DNA of 64,000 nucleotides from Durusdinium trenchii (GCA_963970005.1 CAXAMN010003536.1:326227-390226); one strand, 5' to 3'. Positions 11,459-24,130 are shown, numbered from the stretch's first letter. Notes: generated by a model not told the origin, from the sequence alone. Made by a program: numbers and translations.

Positions 11459-13482
11459 ATGGCGCCTCCTCTTTCTCAAGAGCTCGTTGGTCAATTTGTG
11501 GCTGCCTTTGCAGAAGAGCCAGAGTTAAAAACGGCGTCTTGCTCAATATTAGTTCTGTGTGTAGCTGTGAATGCCCAAAGGCCTAGGATTGTTATGTTTT
11601 CTTTCTGATGCTCAGGCTGGATTTTCCTTCCTCCTCAATGTCAGTGGGAAACTCTACACTGCTACCAGGGTAAGTCTGAAGGATGTGGGTGCAAACGCAC
11701 GTGCGCTTCAGTTGCACTGTCTAAACGGTCTAAAGCCCTTTGAAGGATGTGGGTGCAAATGCATGTGTATGTCAACTGCACATTCTGTCCAAAGCTTTCA
11801 GGTTTGGGAAAGATAGGGGTTTGTCCTTCCGCATCTGAGGCGGTTTACCCTGTGATGAAAGTCTCACGAGGGAGCGGTCGTTTCTCAGAGAGGATCATGC
11901 AAAGAGCGATCCTTTCATTCTACACGACTCACAAACTCTGGCCGCGAGGGATTGTTGAAGAAATGAGCTGCAAACAGCTGTGGTCCCTTAAGGTTGCCAA
12001 GGCACTATGCAGGCTTGCTGCTAGTCTCAAGTGGTGTTGTCAACATATGATCCATGGTTTCTCCCAATGTAAACTTGGAATTGCCAGCGGCCAGCCTCTA
12101 AGGTTGTTCGCTTCCGGCGCTTGATGCAATTGGCAGCTAGCTCGAAGAATCCTGCGATAGATGCTCTCAAGGAGAAATGTTCTGGGGGTGTTTGTGCTGC
12201 TTGGCTGAGAAGGTCTTGGTTTTATTTTTCTATACTATTTATATATATATATATATCGCAACTGTTTTTGGACCCACTTACTTAAAGGCAATCGTTCTGA
12301 ATTTTGCCAACCCAAGGACTTTGAACCGGGCAGCGTTGGCCTGATCATGAAGAAGTCATTGAGACTGAGGATCCAGTGGACTTAGATGATTTGTCAGATC
12401 TTTCTGGGTCTACTTGCGTGGAGGCTGACCCCAAGCTCGATGAACCCAAGATGGAAGATCCTCTTGATCTCAAGCTCTACAGGAAACATGACCTACATAT
12501 GTTTTGGAAAGCTTTTTTTGACACTCTTAATACCTCCTTGTGAACACCGACAATTATCTCAATGATCTAATGTCATTTGGGAGTATACTGTCTATATACC
12601 TTGTTACATCTTGTTACGGTGCCCAGGTTAAAGCTACAATCCCTGGACGTGAAAGAAGCAGCTTTGGGGCGACCAATTGCAACTCCTCAGGCGGCCCTCG
12701 ACAAAAAGTCAGCTGGTCCTCCTGACTTGCAGCAGCTGGCTATGGACCTGAAGCAGGCATTGCATGATGCAAAGGACAGCCAAGTGGTGGTCAAGGCTTC
12801 CATCGAGGAGTCAAAGCCGAAAGATGTGGTAGCGAACAAACATGCTTTGCCAGAGTGTGTTTCTGGTCAAAGCATAGCAAACTGTTTTGTGGGTGTATCC
12901 TTTTCTGGTCAACACATGGCAAACACTTTTTAGTGCCGGCAATGGGTTATCTTTTTAAAACACATGCTATATCATGAGAATGAAATGGTATATAAAGGTG
13001 GGTCCAACGCTGGTGAGGTTTTGAATACGCTCAAGGCCTTCAACAAGGAGCCTCATGTGAAGCCTTTCAAGATTAGCGAGACCTACAAAGCGGCATGGAA
13101 ACAACGGAACGCTGCAGACTTGGGTGGTGAAAATGAGGAGGTTGAGGCTGATATAGAGCCACAACCAAAGCTGAGGCAGAAGCCCAAGAATGGCAAGGCA
13201 AAGTCCAAGCCGAAAAAGCCCAAGCGCATGCCTGCAAGCGAGGAGACCAAGAAGAGGTCATTTGGTGAGTGTGGTGCCTCCTATGAACCTCATGTGTACA
13301 AGGACCAAAGGTCTAAGTTCATTGAGGCTCAAAAAGCTACAGGATGCACGCACGCTGTGGCTTGTGTAGCTTGGAACTTGTCGCAAGATAAGGCAAAGCT
13401 TTTGTCTGCAGTGCCTGTACCTGAGTTGGTTCGCCGGCGCTTCTTGCCGAAAGGGGCAAAGAACAACCCTTGGGCGTCGTGA
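11459..13482 (+). CDS. Putative multi-exon gene, unknown product
   Basis: An ATG at 11459 opens a Met-Ala exon (MAPPLSQELVGQFVAAFAEE). Later exon-like segments include KLWPRGIVEEMSCKQLWSLK near 11940, an acidic IETEDPVDLDDLSDLSGS at about 12350-12540, LDVKEAALGRPIATPQAAL to about 12850, and a last segment from 13000 to the TGA at 13482 with a Lys/Pro-rich linker and the ending RRRFLPKGAKNNPWAS. The last segment contains YKDQRSKFIEAQKATGC and a short helical region ending in ELVRRRF. From memory this resembles a C-terminal module repeated in many Symbiodiniaceae predicted proteins, but I could not check. Intervening sequence is AT-rich with a TA run at 12238-12256. Function unknown. Confidence 0.5.
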
Positions 13483-13833
13483 GTGTGTGTAATTAGTGTA
13501 GTAATTCCTTTATAGCCATGCTTTTCACACACACATATGGCCAGAGTGTGCCATGTGTCAATGGTGTGTGCATGCTGGATCATGAGAACGAAGAACTTCT
13601 GTTGCAAAAGTGGTGTCTAGTGAAGACTTTTCTATGTCTTTGCATGAATTGGAAGGAAGATCCTATGATTGTTCGTTATATATAGTGTAGTTGACATATA
13701 TATATATATATTGTCATATGATATTGCAATGTATAGTGCTGCGGGGCATGGTGAATGCAAATTGGGTTGGATTCGGAGATTGGGGCCCAGTGAGAGAGTG
13801 CAGCATCTCTGATTTGAAATGGTGGTTTTTGAG

Positions 13834-15228
13834 ATGGAGCAATGGAAGGCGCCACGGGTGCTTCAGCTGCTCATCATTTTGATGCTGCACACATCCTTTG
13901 TGCCAAAGCCTAAACACCTGGACCTGGACTTTGTAGAGCTCTTTGCTGGCAGGGCTGCAGTTAGCACGGCCCTACGAGAAGAAGGTACCAATGGTTCATC
14001 GCATGACATCTGCATCTCTCCCATGCTGGACCTCACCACCACAGCTGGTTTCTTGTTCCTGGGACTGACCAATAATATTAGTTTTTTGATGGTAAAAAGA
14101 ACCATGGTTCATGCCCGTTGAATGTGTTGCAGCCCACATATATACGTTATGAGACCCTGTGTTTGATCAATGGCCTCCTCGTTCTTGCTGAGGACAGCCA
14201 TCAATGAAGTGCTGAGAGTTGCGCCTGGCGGGCTTGTGCTGATAGCGCTATGCTGCAATTCCTTCACGTCCATGCTGCTTGGTTGTGCCTTCAACCTATG
14301 TTTCTACTGTGTTATTTTGAATTTGGAGTGATCATCGATTGAGCCCTATAATGTATGGCCCTAGGTCGAAAGGAACTTCGGCACGTGATTGCTTCAACAA
14401 CTGGCTGGGGAATTCTGGGTACAAGTATGTGGCCATTGGAAACCTGTTGGCGTCGAGGGTGGTGCCTTGATAGCTTCACAGTGTTTTGTTTTGTTTTGTC
14501 ACTTGTTTTGTCATGTTAGATGATTTATGAATTCAGGATCTGTCTAAACCCCGTGGAAGCTGCTAGGTGCTCATCCTATGGATTTGCTGCTGGCGGAAGC
14601 TGCATTGGGTAGTGGAACAGCCGGCCAACTCCTGCCTTCAGTCGCATCCGCGCTTTCAAGAGTTTCTCCATGTCTGCAAGGTGCCTTGGGATGTATATGG
14701 CGAATTCGAATTGTTTATTTGAAAGTTTTTGTTATTGGAGTAGCCCAAGACTATTATGTGGCTTGAGAATTATCACCAAGGTATTCTCGTCTACTTTCTA
14801 CATGGGGCGCTTCAATGGGCCAACAAGCAAGAGACACAAACTGTGGTCGGGGAGCAAATCTGTCTTGGAGGATATAGTGGATGGGGCTACATATATGCCC
14901 AGGGCACTTCGTCTTCGGCTTCCTGGCAAGCCCCTGGTGCATAAATATGTCGATTCGAAGGGCAAAAAAGGATACGCTGGAATACCCAAAGCGCTCAAGG
15001 ACAGTCAGACCCTGGGTTTTAAGCTTCAGAAACATATTCTATTTGTGATTATTTCTGTGATGAACATTGTAATATGGGAAAAAAGTGGGACCATGTATAT
15101 GCTTTATATCTTCATATATATATATATGTGTAGAAACATTCTAGTGCGCTTTGCAACTCAGGGCCTACACGAAGGAATTTGGAGAGCGCGTGGCTTCAGT
15201 GGCAAAGCAGCACTTCCATGACTGCATG
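13834..15228 (+). CDS. Divergent C5-methyltransferase-like protein, multi-exon
   Basis: Exon-like segments read in order as one protein. The first starts MEQWKAPRVLQLL and contains LDFVELFAGRAAVSTALREE, which resembles SAM-binding motif I of DNA cytosine methyltransferases (D/E-L-F-A/C-G). At about 14170-14275, INEVLRVAPGGLVLIALCCN then SFTSM sits where the catalytic Cys loop (motif IV) would be. At 14367-14470 comes RSKGTSARDCFNNWLGNSGY, and at 14607-14720 WVVEQPANSCLQSHPRFQEF, which resembles motif VI (ENV, here EQP). Then FYMGRFNGPTSKRHKLWS to PKALKDSQ (14790-15010) and AYTKEFGERVASVAKQHF (15160-15220). The motif order supports a methyltransferase-like Rossmann fold. Activity is uncertain because the PCQ and ENV motifs are not canonical. 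Splice sites were not verified and upstream exons may be missing. Confidence 0.5.
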
Positions 15229-15314
15229 GGTTGAAGATCAAGAAGAACTCAAACCATATATACAATTCAAATATACAATACTATTTATAGTTAGTTTGCT
15301 TTCATGGTTGGCAG

Positions 15315-15830
15315 GACACAATGCCAGAACCGATTTGCGGACCTTGTGGAGTGGATGGTAAGACTGACCCTGAACTATTCACTGACCTTTGCACTGCACA
15401 TGGAAACGGGCTGTTGGGGCTGGGTGACCTTTGGATGGATGTCACTTGGTGAAATAGAAGCCTTCACGTATGTATGCTCTCACTCACGACCATGACTTTC
15501 AATTGTGTGTAGAATTGCACTGCCAAATTGATGAACCAAACCCATATAACCCAGGCTGACATCCCTCGATGCCTTCGCTATTTGGATGGATGCAAGCACC
15601 TATCTTTGCCGGGACGTTGGGAGCTTTGGCAAGACCTAGCAAAACATACATCTATGCATGTATACGTGGGTCGACTGATGTACTAGATATACATTTGCCT
15701 ATATATAGTTACTGATCTAAGGACCGTGTTGTGAAGCAACTGCGCATCCGACACTTTGTATCGAAAACGGGAAGGAGTGCGTGCGCAGCACTTTTTAAGT
15801 GGGTGCACTAGTCGTTTATGTTTTGGTGGA
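15315..15830 (+). CDS. Exon-like segments, unknown product
   Basis: Three short open stretches look coding: DTMPEPICGPCGVDGKTDPE continuing LFTDLCTAHGNGLLGLGDLW (15320-15450), ADIPRCLRYLDGCKHLSLPG with RWELWQDLAKH (15558-15650), and KDRVVKQLRIRHFVSKTGRS (15720-15810). They may extend the methyltransferase-like gene or form a short separate one. The CGPC is a possible zinc- or redox-type CxxC but has no partner motif in view. No function assigned. Confidence 0.3.
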
Positions 15831-15859
15831 ATTTCTACCCTGTGCTAATGGCTAATAAA

Positions 15860-16215
15860 TGAATATGATAGTCAGCCTGTGCAGGATCCGATCCACTGAA
15901 GATGATCGGCTGATCAGCTGAGCTTTGCTGTATACAGTATAGTTTCTTTTGATTTCTTTCGGCTAGGTGTGAACACCTAGTGTTAGCTGCCAAATTAGAT
16001 CCACCAGCGTTTTGCAGCCAAATTAGATCCACCTGGCTCTTTCCAGTGGGGTTAATTGTGTCTTGGCTAGGTGCTTGATCGCACCTTAGCTGTCAAAATT
16101 AGATTGGAATACAGGTGATCACATCCACTGGCTCTTTCCAGTGCGGTTGTGTCGTGGGATATAGGTGCTTGAGCACGCCTATGTAGCTGTCAATCAAATT
16201 AGATAGTGAGTGTGT
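15860..16215. repeat. Degenerate direct repeats (AAATTAGATCCACC / CTCTTTCCAGTG)
   Basis: AAATTAGATCCACC or close variants occur near 15991, 16019, 16088 and 16196. GGCTCTTTCCAGTG occurs at 16034 and 16130. TAGGTGCTTGA occurs at 16069 and 16161. The order of blocks repeats, so this is a decayed tandem array of roughly 90-100 bp units between two gene regions. Confidence 0.6.
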
Positions 16216-16447
16216 GAACACACATACACACACATCACTGTAACATCGTTCATGCGTGGACAGCGACCTAGCAATGCGCCAGAAATGGGTGCGTGAAGAA
16301 TGCGTGCAATGTACGTGAAAAGCTTCCAAATGAACGTGAAATTACCGTGTATGTACGTGAAGGATTTTTAGCTGATTTCAGGAGTGGTTCTGTTCGCTTC
16401 ATATAGCACATGCTCAAGCGCTTGTATGGCTTCTCGCACGACCAAGC

Positions 16448-19400
16448 ATGGCAGCCAGTGCATTGGTCAATGCGTTGCCCTTTCCGATGAGTGAGCTTGG
16501 CTGGGACAAGCTGCCAGCAGTGGTTACAGCAAGCGGCCTGGACTTTGACAATGCAGTGATGGTCATGAGACTTGTCCTAGGTGACCCTCCAGAAGACATT
16601 GCGCCTGGAGGATCAAAATATATGTTGTCAAGTTGTGATTGGTGTTGATCAAGTGGTATCATCTGGAGATTGTCACAGTTAGTTATATATCGGCCGCTCA
16701 GGACCTGAAAGCATTGGCAAAGCAATGTTCGGGGGCTGAATCTGCTGCGAAGCCGAAGGCCAAGGCCAAGTGCAAACCGAAGGCCAAGGGCAAAGCTGCC
16801 GTGAAAGCGAAAGCAAAGGCCAAGGGGTCTGCAAAGTGCAAAGCAAAAGCAAAAGCTGCTGGTGGAAAGGTTACCACCAAAAAAGCAAATGCTGAGTCTG
16901 TGGTTGAAGCTGCAGAGGATGGGGAATCAGAAGAGCTAAGACTGATGATGAGGCTGTGGATCTGTGCATGAAGCGGCCTGCAGCCTCGAGGAATTCAATG
17001 GTCTCTCGCACGAGGCGAGATCCAGTTGAAGAGCCTGATCAACCCGACTTGTTGCCAGGGTCGAAGAAGAGGTCTACTCCACCACCAGAGTCGCTGGCTG
17101 CTGCAGACACACCAGCTGAGTTTGCGGTACCAGCGATGCCAGCAAAGCGCATTCGCAGAGTGGACACAGTGGAGGAGTCGCAGATTTCTGGGTGGTATCT
17201 TGAATCTGCTTCAGAGGACTTTCAATGTGTTTCCAAAAGCTATGACTGGTTTTCATTTATCTCCGCTACCAATCAATGTTTGATTTTGTTTGAGTGTGTG
17301 TGCTTGGGCAGCCTGGAGGTCGTGCAACACCCTGCAAAAGGGCTTGGAGGTTGTGGAAGTCCAGCACTCGCAAGTGTTGGACGTGGACAGTGCCTCCCAG
17401 GCTTCCACCTTGCAGTGACTTCGATTGTGCTTCAAGCCCATGGCATCTTTTTGGTTGCTGAGTTTTTTAGGTGACTTAAGTTGTAAGACATCCAATCACA
17501 TTGATCAACTCTGAGGCTTGGTGCTTCAGTGTCTACTGTGCCAGCTACATCCATGGAGTTGGAGATGAGGGCACAATTGGCATCCATGCAAGCGGAGCTT
17601 GATGCGCTGCAAAAGGACAAGGATGGAGAACCGGGTGAGCGCAAGCCGGTCAAGCGCATACCCGCGTCCTTGGCATTGGATACTCCAATTTTTTGTCCGC
17701 CTGCTGAAGAGGCCAATGCGAAGCCTGCAGAGGTGCCAGATAACCAGGAAGGCCTTACCCAGACACAGTCGACACTTGTTTACCCAGCTCTGCCTGAGAT
17801 CCTTGATCGTCCTGAGTCACTGGCTGGAGTGGAGCAACCAGCTGCACCGAAGCTGTCTGAGTCACATGCTGCGCTGCAGCCACTGGCAGTGCCGGAGCAG
17901 TCCCATGAGTCACACTCTGAGCCTGCACCACATACTGATCAGCCACTGGCTGCAGCAAAGCCGTCTGAGCCTGCGCCCCAGCCTGCAGATCAGCCACCGA
18001 CTGCACCAAAGCTGTCTGAGCCAAATCAGCCACCGGCTGAACCAAAGCAGTCTGAGCCTGCATCAGAGCCTGAAAAGCCAGCTGAACCAAAGCAGTCTGA
18101 GCCTGCGCCACAGCCTGAGCAGCCACCGGCTGCACCGGAGCATGGGTCACTTGCTGAACCACAGCCTGCAGGCGCTGCAGTGCCACATGCTGTACTGCAG
18201 CCTGCAGATCAGCCACCGGCTGCACCGGAGCCTAAGCCAGCTGCTGGGGAGCCACCTGCTGAGCTAGCTGTGGTGGATGATGCTGCTGCTACGAAAGGTG
18301 CCATTCAGCCGCTAGTGATCCCAACCACTCCGGTAGCGGCTGACACTCCAAACATGAATGCTTCACCAGCTGCTCTGGCTGATCAGGATGCTTTGAATGA
18401 GAAAGACAAAGCCATTGAAGCCTTGAAGGCAAAGCTCAAGGCTATGGAGGATGCGCTGATCAATGCCAAGTCAGCTCCATGTCCTGGTGCTTCATCATCT
18501 TCATCCAAGGCTTCATCTGGCCAATTGCAGCTGGAGGATCTCGGGAGCCAACTGGATGACCTAGATGGTGAGCCTTTGCGTGACTGTGAGCTGGATGATG
18601 ACATGAGGGCACTCATCCGCGCAAACTCAGGCCCATCCAGCATGCAGGTGGGGGGCGAAGTTCAAGAGGAGGATCGCTCAGATGAGAAAATCAACTACAA
18701 TACCCACAAGAATGCTGGCATGAGGTTGAACCGGTTCATGCAATCAAAAGAAGGTGAGAAGTACCCCCACATGCAGGCTTTGTTTGAGTCGGAGACTGGG
18801 ATGAATATATCTTCTTTGCTACTTTGCTTCTTTTGTTGTTTCATGTTGACTGCGTGTATTGACTCTGACTGTTCGCTGTATATCACTGGTCATGTAAGGA
18901 CAGGACAGCATTGCTCCGCGTCTGGGTCTTGAATGATGAGAACCGATCACAGTGCGAGAGCGAAGTTGTTTTGAGCCGCACAAAGTCAGAGAAGGTGGAG
19001 GGAACTCGAGAATGCCTTACAGTCAAGGATATGATGCAGAGAGGTTGGCCAAAGGGAAAGATCCTGGGGGCGATCAAAAAGGGAGGAGGAATTCTGGATG
19101 AACATGATCCCCAGGATCCTATGCTTACTGCATACTGGTGCATCACCCAGCGCAAGAAGGTCGATAGTGAAGAAATGAAGCGGGAGGCGACCACGAGGGT
19201 GAAGACTCAGACCAACAATGAGGCCATGAATGCTCTGCTTGGTGGGGCTCCCTCACTGCCGCCTGCTTTGGGCACAGCCAGTACACCCGGGCTTTCGCCT
19301 GAGCAGCTCCAAGCTCTGACTGATGCAATTGGCGCCTGGGTGAATCATTTTGGTGCAACTATGTGTTTTTCTGGTGTGTGTGTGTGTGTGTGCGCGCTTT

Positions 19401-20217
19401 AATTTTCTTGTTCTTTCAAGCTCCGCTACCATTGTTGTGATTCATTGGCAATTGAGGTGGGCAACCTGCAGCTCCTGCAGCCGGAGCTGGTGGGGGCACT
19501 GACAGCACACGCGCAAAGGCCAAGGCTAAGGCAAAGGCCAAAGCAAAGGCCATTGCGGTTAAGGAGGAGAAACCAAAAACAGCTGAGGAGCTGAAGTCCG
19601 AGCTTCGTCACTCACTTCCAATTTGTTGGAATTCACACGTTCAACTTCTACTTTTGTATAGTTCTGTAATGTTCTGTATTTCATTTATATACAGTTTGTA
19701 TATATATGTTAGATATGTCCATATATACATATAGATATAAACGTATACGTCCACGGCCCAACGACCTGGCCCCGCCCAGGTAGCAGCCTCAAGAAAGAGC
19801 TTGGCCATATCAATGTAGCGATGGACCTTCCAAAGACACATGCTTTGCGGAAGGCTTTGGGTGACTACAAGAACCGCTTTGAGGAGTCTCTGGAAGAGCT
19901 CCTTGATGGAACTTGTTTTGTTGTTGATTGCTTTCATAATTTTGTGTTGACGCCTTTGTCACCCAGATTTCACCTCATTCAGCTCAGGCTGAAAGGTCTA
20001 AGAACCCTGGCGGACTTGAAGGACTTCCAAGAGGAATTTGCTGAGACGGTGTCTTGCTCTTGATTTTACACATGATTGTGAGTGTGATGTACTAGTCCCT
20101 GATATGATTTCTTGAGAAAATTGAGATTCTATTCATCGCTTAGGTGGATGCAATGAAGTTGGTGAAGGCTCAAGCGCGAGCATATATTTCTGAGATGAAC
20201 AAGCGTGCCAAGTGAGC
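16448..20217 (+). CDS. Multi-exon gene with Lys/Ala-rich and Pro-rich repeats, unknown product
   Basis: The first exon starts at an ATG at 16448 (MAASALVNALPFPMSELGW). A second exon after 16695 is an AKAK/KPKAKAK tract resembling histone-H1-like tails. A third (about 16960-17200) is charged and ends near RIRRVDTVEESQIS. The largest (17520-18800) holds a Pro-rich repeat with units like QPPAAPEPK and PKQSEPAPQPEQ, then a predicted coiled coil (LNEKDKAIEALKAKLKAMED) and a polar linker. Then come LRVWVLNDENRSQCESEVVL with RYWC-like YWCITQRKK (18911-19350), another AKAK exon (19455-19610), KELGHINVAMDLPKTHALRK (19790-19910) and a last exon VDAMKLVKAQARAYISEMNK ending in TGA at about 20215. Exon composition is consistent and all run one way, so I trust the gene but not exact splice sites. 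Nuclear or nucleic-acid binding is only suggested by the basic tracts. Confidence 0.55.
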
Positions 20218-20749
20218 ACGCAATTTTTGAACTTTGTTCACTGTTTGAGGGCTAGAACTCAGGGATGTGTGCTGAGCTAGGAGTGAATCTGTCTATCCCC
20301 ATAGCTTGCCACTTGTGGTGCTACATAGAAAGCAACCTAATTACTATATATATATATGTGTGTTTTAATATGGCTTTATAAAAGTGGTGGCAAGAGGGGC
20401 GATCAAGGATTCCAGGGGAGTGGCACGACCCAGTGAAACGCTTTGTGGTGAGAACACCATTGGCCTGAAATGACCCCTCGTGAAAAGGACAAAAAGGAAT
20501 GGTGGGGGTGCCACCTTTGGCTGGGGGATTTAAAAACACCTCTTGTTCAACTCGTCCGTTCCCCACCGCAGGTTCGGCGCACGACCGCCTCCAATTGCAG
20601 CGGCTAGAGACGCTGGACTCGATGCTCCTCAAAAGAGATTGGAAGTGAATTGTTTTTGTTCTTGGGAAATATACTTGAGATATGTTTATAGACCTTTTAA
20701 AATATAATAGGTGATGTGTATATATGTATAATATATATTTGCGCGTGTA

Positions 20750-23304
20750 CATGGTGGAACCCTATATAGAACAAGTCAGGTTGGCTACAGCAGTGGGCAG
20801 TGGCGCATCCACGGTGAAACATGCCTGCGATGTTGGTGGATTGTTTGGCAGTGAGATTTTCAAGACCCCTGGAATGAATCAAAGAAACACTTTTGTTTTG
20901 AGCTTTGGTGGATGGGACTGTGAGGGGTCAACATTGGCAGCTTCAATCCTGCATCCAAGGGCTGGTGAGCGAGGGCTGCACGCGGCATCGCAAAGGCATG
21001 GCCTGGCATTGCCGATCGAGCTCAACTATATGCAGCTTTCAGTCTGTAGCGACTACACGGAGGCAGGCGACCCGGTGGTGGAGGTCATTGACTGGCCTTT
21101 CTTACAGCCGCATTTGCTAGAAGCCTGGCCATAATTTGTCATGCGCCTTAAAGCATTGTTTTCATGCGCCCATGTGTTTCAACCCCATTGATTTCTAAAC
21201 CCCAGCTCTTTTACAGGGTAATTGTTTGTGACCAAGTGTTCGAATGAAGAAATTGCTGCTAGAACCATCTAAGGTTCAATCATTATTGGATGAAGGCTTC
21301 CTGCGGTTCATTTGTGACCCCAAAGATCTGGAAGCCTTTTGGGCCAACCTCTTGAAGGACTTTCCAAACCATCCAGCTGCCAAGCATCCTGCTGCAGCCT
21401 TCCCTCTGAGTGTATATGGACGCTTGTCGTTGTTTGAGGAGGCCAAACCTTAAGTGTTTTTTCTGTGGGGCTTTGTTTTCATGTCCTTCAACCTAAGGAG
21501 ATGAAGGCACAGCTTTAAATGCATCATGGATGACCTTTCAACCCTGCTATGTGGCTGAATTTGAGCTATATGTTGTTTGATTTTTTTCATGGGCCCCTTA
21601 AACCTTTGACAGCAAAACATATTTTGCAAGGTACTTGTATGATGATAGCGGAATCAACATCACTTTGCAAGCGGCCGCCCAATGCATTGCAGAGTCCATC
21701 AACCGCCTATCTGTAGATGGTGTGCAGTTGAGAGATGCAGCCACTGGTGAGGTAGTCACTGGGCTTTAGATCACTGTGTATTTTGATGGTTTGTGACTTT
21801 TTTGGAGCTGCTAGCATCTACTGTGCAAACTGTCCTCACCGTATCAAGTCTAGGTTGCCCACTATATGGCTACGCAGTCAACTTCAAGGGTGACTGGAAG
21901 TACCTTGTGGCTTTGTTCAACATGACCCAAAGCCCGCAACAAGAAGAGGTCATGGCCTCCAAAAGCGAAGGGCATATACCATCGCGATGGCCGGGTTAAT
22001 CCAGCGGTGTTAATCTAGTGCTGTGTTGGTGCAAATATGTGGTCTTCACTGAAATCATGTTTGGCCCTGGAGGTGTGCTGGAAATGTGGTGCGAGCAAGG
22101 GAAGCGCAAACCCTGAGATGTGCTATGTGAACTTGAGCAGGGATGCACCCTGGCGCCATGTTTCTGTGGCAATGTGGAGCACGCAACCTTCGTTTGCAAA
22201 GATTGCACCATGCCTGCATGAAAGGGGTGAGGCAACATTGTATACCAACCTATATAGATTAAAGATATTGCAATTGATATTGTTTGACAGGTTGGCTAGG
22301 CTAGTTCTGGAAACATGTTGTACTTCAACACAAACAGGTCGGCTTCTCGGAAGCCATGGTGTCACCGGATATGTTACACTGCTGGCATCTTGGTGTATGC
22401 CGGGACCTGATTGGATCGGTGGTACGTGTACTTGCAATGGAACACTATTGGCCAGGGCCCAACATTGAGAGCCGTCTGTCCTATGCCACTGCTTCGTTGA
22501 AAAGGTGGGCCAAGTCTCGCAAATTAAGCCTAACGATCAAGAAGCTTACAAAGCAAAACCTTTGTTGGGGCAGCCAGTATTTTGGACCCAATCAGAACAT
22601 TTTTGGTTGGAATATGCAAGGTTCAGGGCTCAGGGTGGGAAACCTTACCTTGTATGTGTTGGGTTTAGGGTTGGACACCTAGTGCAAAATAAGAGTGATG
22701 TCTTCAGGTACCCAGAGTTGCGTTGCAAAGGGTCGGACTCGCGAGTTGTGCTGGGCTGGCTGAATGACCAACTTCAAGCAAAAGGCTGCAGCATGGACGA
22801 TGTGGCATCGGCATCGTAGCTGGTTGAATTACATTTTCTGATTTCCCCACTGTCGCCCAAGTCTTCCCTATATATATATATATATTCGCATTTTGTGCAA
22901 AAAATTGCGCACCCTAGGTTGTATGGCTTGGAGAGAACTGGATATCTATACTACAGAGTGCTGGCATGTTCCTTACACCCGCCGATGATGAACAACGGCA
23001 GGTGATTGGACAGCTGCTGTTGCGGACATACATCCGCTTAGCACGATGGGCGCTGGACAACAACAAACAGTTGTTTAGAACCAGACCCAAGTTTCACTTG
23101 CTCACTCATATGAGTGAAGACCAGAGACAGTCCCGTCTAAATCCATGCCACTGTGCAACATGGATGGATGAGGACTTCGTGAAAAGGTCCATGAACTTGA
23201 AGAAACGAGTTCACAAACGTACAGCCACGCAACGAACGTTGCAGCGTTACACGTTGGCTTTGGGCACGAGGTTGCGTGAAGCGCAGAAGAAGCTCGAGCA
23301 ATAG
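20750..23304 (+). CDS. Multi-exon protein of an expanded dinoflagellate-type family, unknown function
   Basis: Open segments in order: an N-terminal exon ending DPVVEVIDWPFLQPHLLEAW (21060-21130); KVQSLLDEGFLRFICDPKDL (21270-21420); ITLQAAAQCIAESINRLS (21660-21720); VNFKGDWKYLVALFNMTQSP (21880-21950); a CWKCGASKG exon (22070-22200) with Cys pairs; a long exon with MVSPDMLHCWHLGVCRDLIG and YATASLKRWAKSRKLSLTIK (22350-22560); YPELRCKGSDSRVVLGWLND (22710-22800); and a last exon with RPKFHLLTHMSEDQRQSRLN and CATWMDEDFVKRSMNLKK, ending KKLEQ and TAG at 23304. From memory this is a very large family in Symbiodiniaceae proteomes whose copy number suggests a transposable origin. No catalytic motif is clear, although scattered conserved His/Asp/Glu positions could be one. 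Confidence 0.55.
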
Positions 23305-23668
23305 TGAAAAACAAAGGATTGTGTGCTGAAGTTTTTTTGGGAGCGTCTTTGGTGAATCAATTTTCAGGAGAAACACAAATAACGGCTTTTAGCTTTTGGG
23401 GGACTTAGCTAATTAAGTATATATACTATTATTTACGATATATATATATATAGATATATATATATATAGAACACCTTCTACATGTAACTGCTAGTGGCTC
23501 AAGATGGTTCATGGACATGATCCACCGGAACCAAAAAACTTCAATGGATGATGGCCCTGAGTAGCGTGAAATAGCGTGATTTTTCAGCAAAAACCTCAAA
23601 TGTACATCTGGCAGCTGTCAGGTGTACGAACAAGGGTATGTACAAGATGATCTTGTACAAATGCATGT
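23305..23668. other. AT-rich spacer with TA microsatellites
   Basis: No gene is visible. TA runs lie at about 23440-23471. At 23635-23670 a TGTACAAGATGATCTTGTAC palindrome matches, in reverse orientation, sequence at 8945-8975 next to the DIRS-like fragment, so this is a short dispersed repeat. Confidence 0.6.
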
Positions 23669-24016
23669 CTACAAAGATGGGCCCCCCTAGTTAAAACACT
23701 TGTAACTTACTTGGTGAAGTTACAAATTACTTAAAACTAAGTTAGCCGGAGGGCTTCGTAAGTAAGATGTAACTTAAATGTAACTATTTTTAAGTTCTAT
23801 AAGTTCTAATTGGTGATTTTTGATGTTCAAAAACTATGTTTTTTCAGGTTTCCCAGTAGCAAGGCCCAAACCGAAGGACATCGAAAAACTATGCTTTTTA
23901 CCTGGGAAAGCGCTGCTGTTGCAAGGGTTTTTAATGTAGAACACTCACCGCGCCGCTTTGCTGAAGAAAAGCAAAAAGCAAAACAAAAAAAGCAAAAAAT
24001 GCGCTTCGAATTTCTG

Positions 24017-24035
24017 CGGTGGACCACCACCGCGC
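24017..24035. repeat. Short GC-rich palindrome
   Basis: GCGGTGGACCACCACCGC is nearly self-complementary. A related GGTGGACCACCACC occurs at 24704, and its GGTGGTCCG half recurs in the 27-bp array at 24131. It belongs to the same repeat family. Confidence 0.55.
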
Positions 24036-24130
24036 TAAAAGAAAAACACTTTCTACTTTAAACCATCAAAGCGCGTAAGAGAAACAGAACACACACAACG
24101 ACCTACATCTGTGTGTTAGGAACACGCTGG

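Noticed and set aside
23490..23500. Second spliced-leader relict (TGGCTCAAG)
   Set aside because: Only nine matching bases and no continuation into the leader, which is likely by chance in 64 kb.
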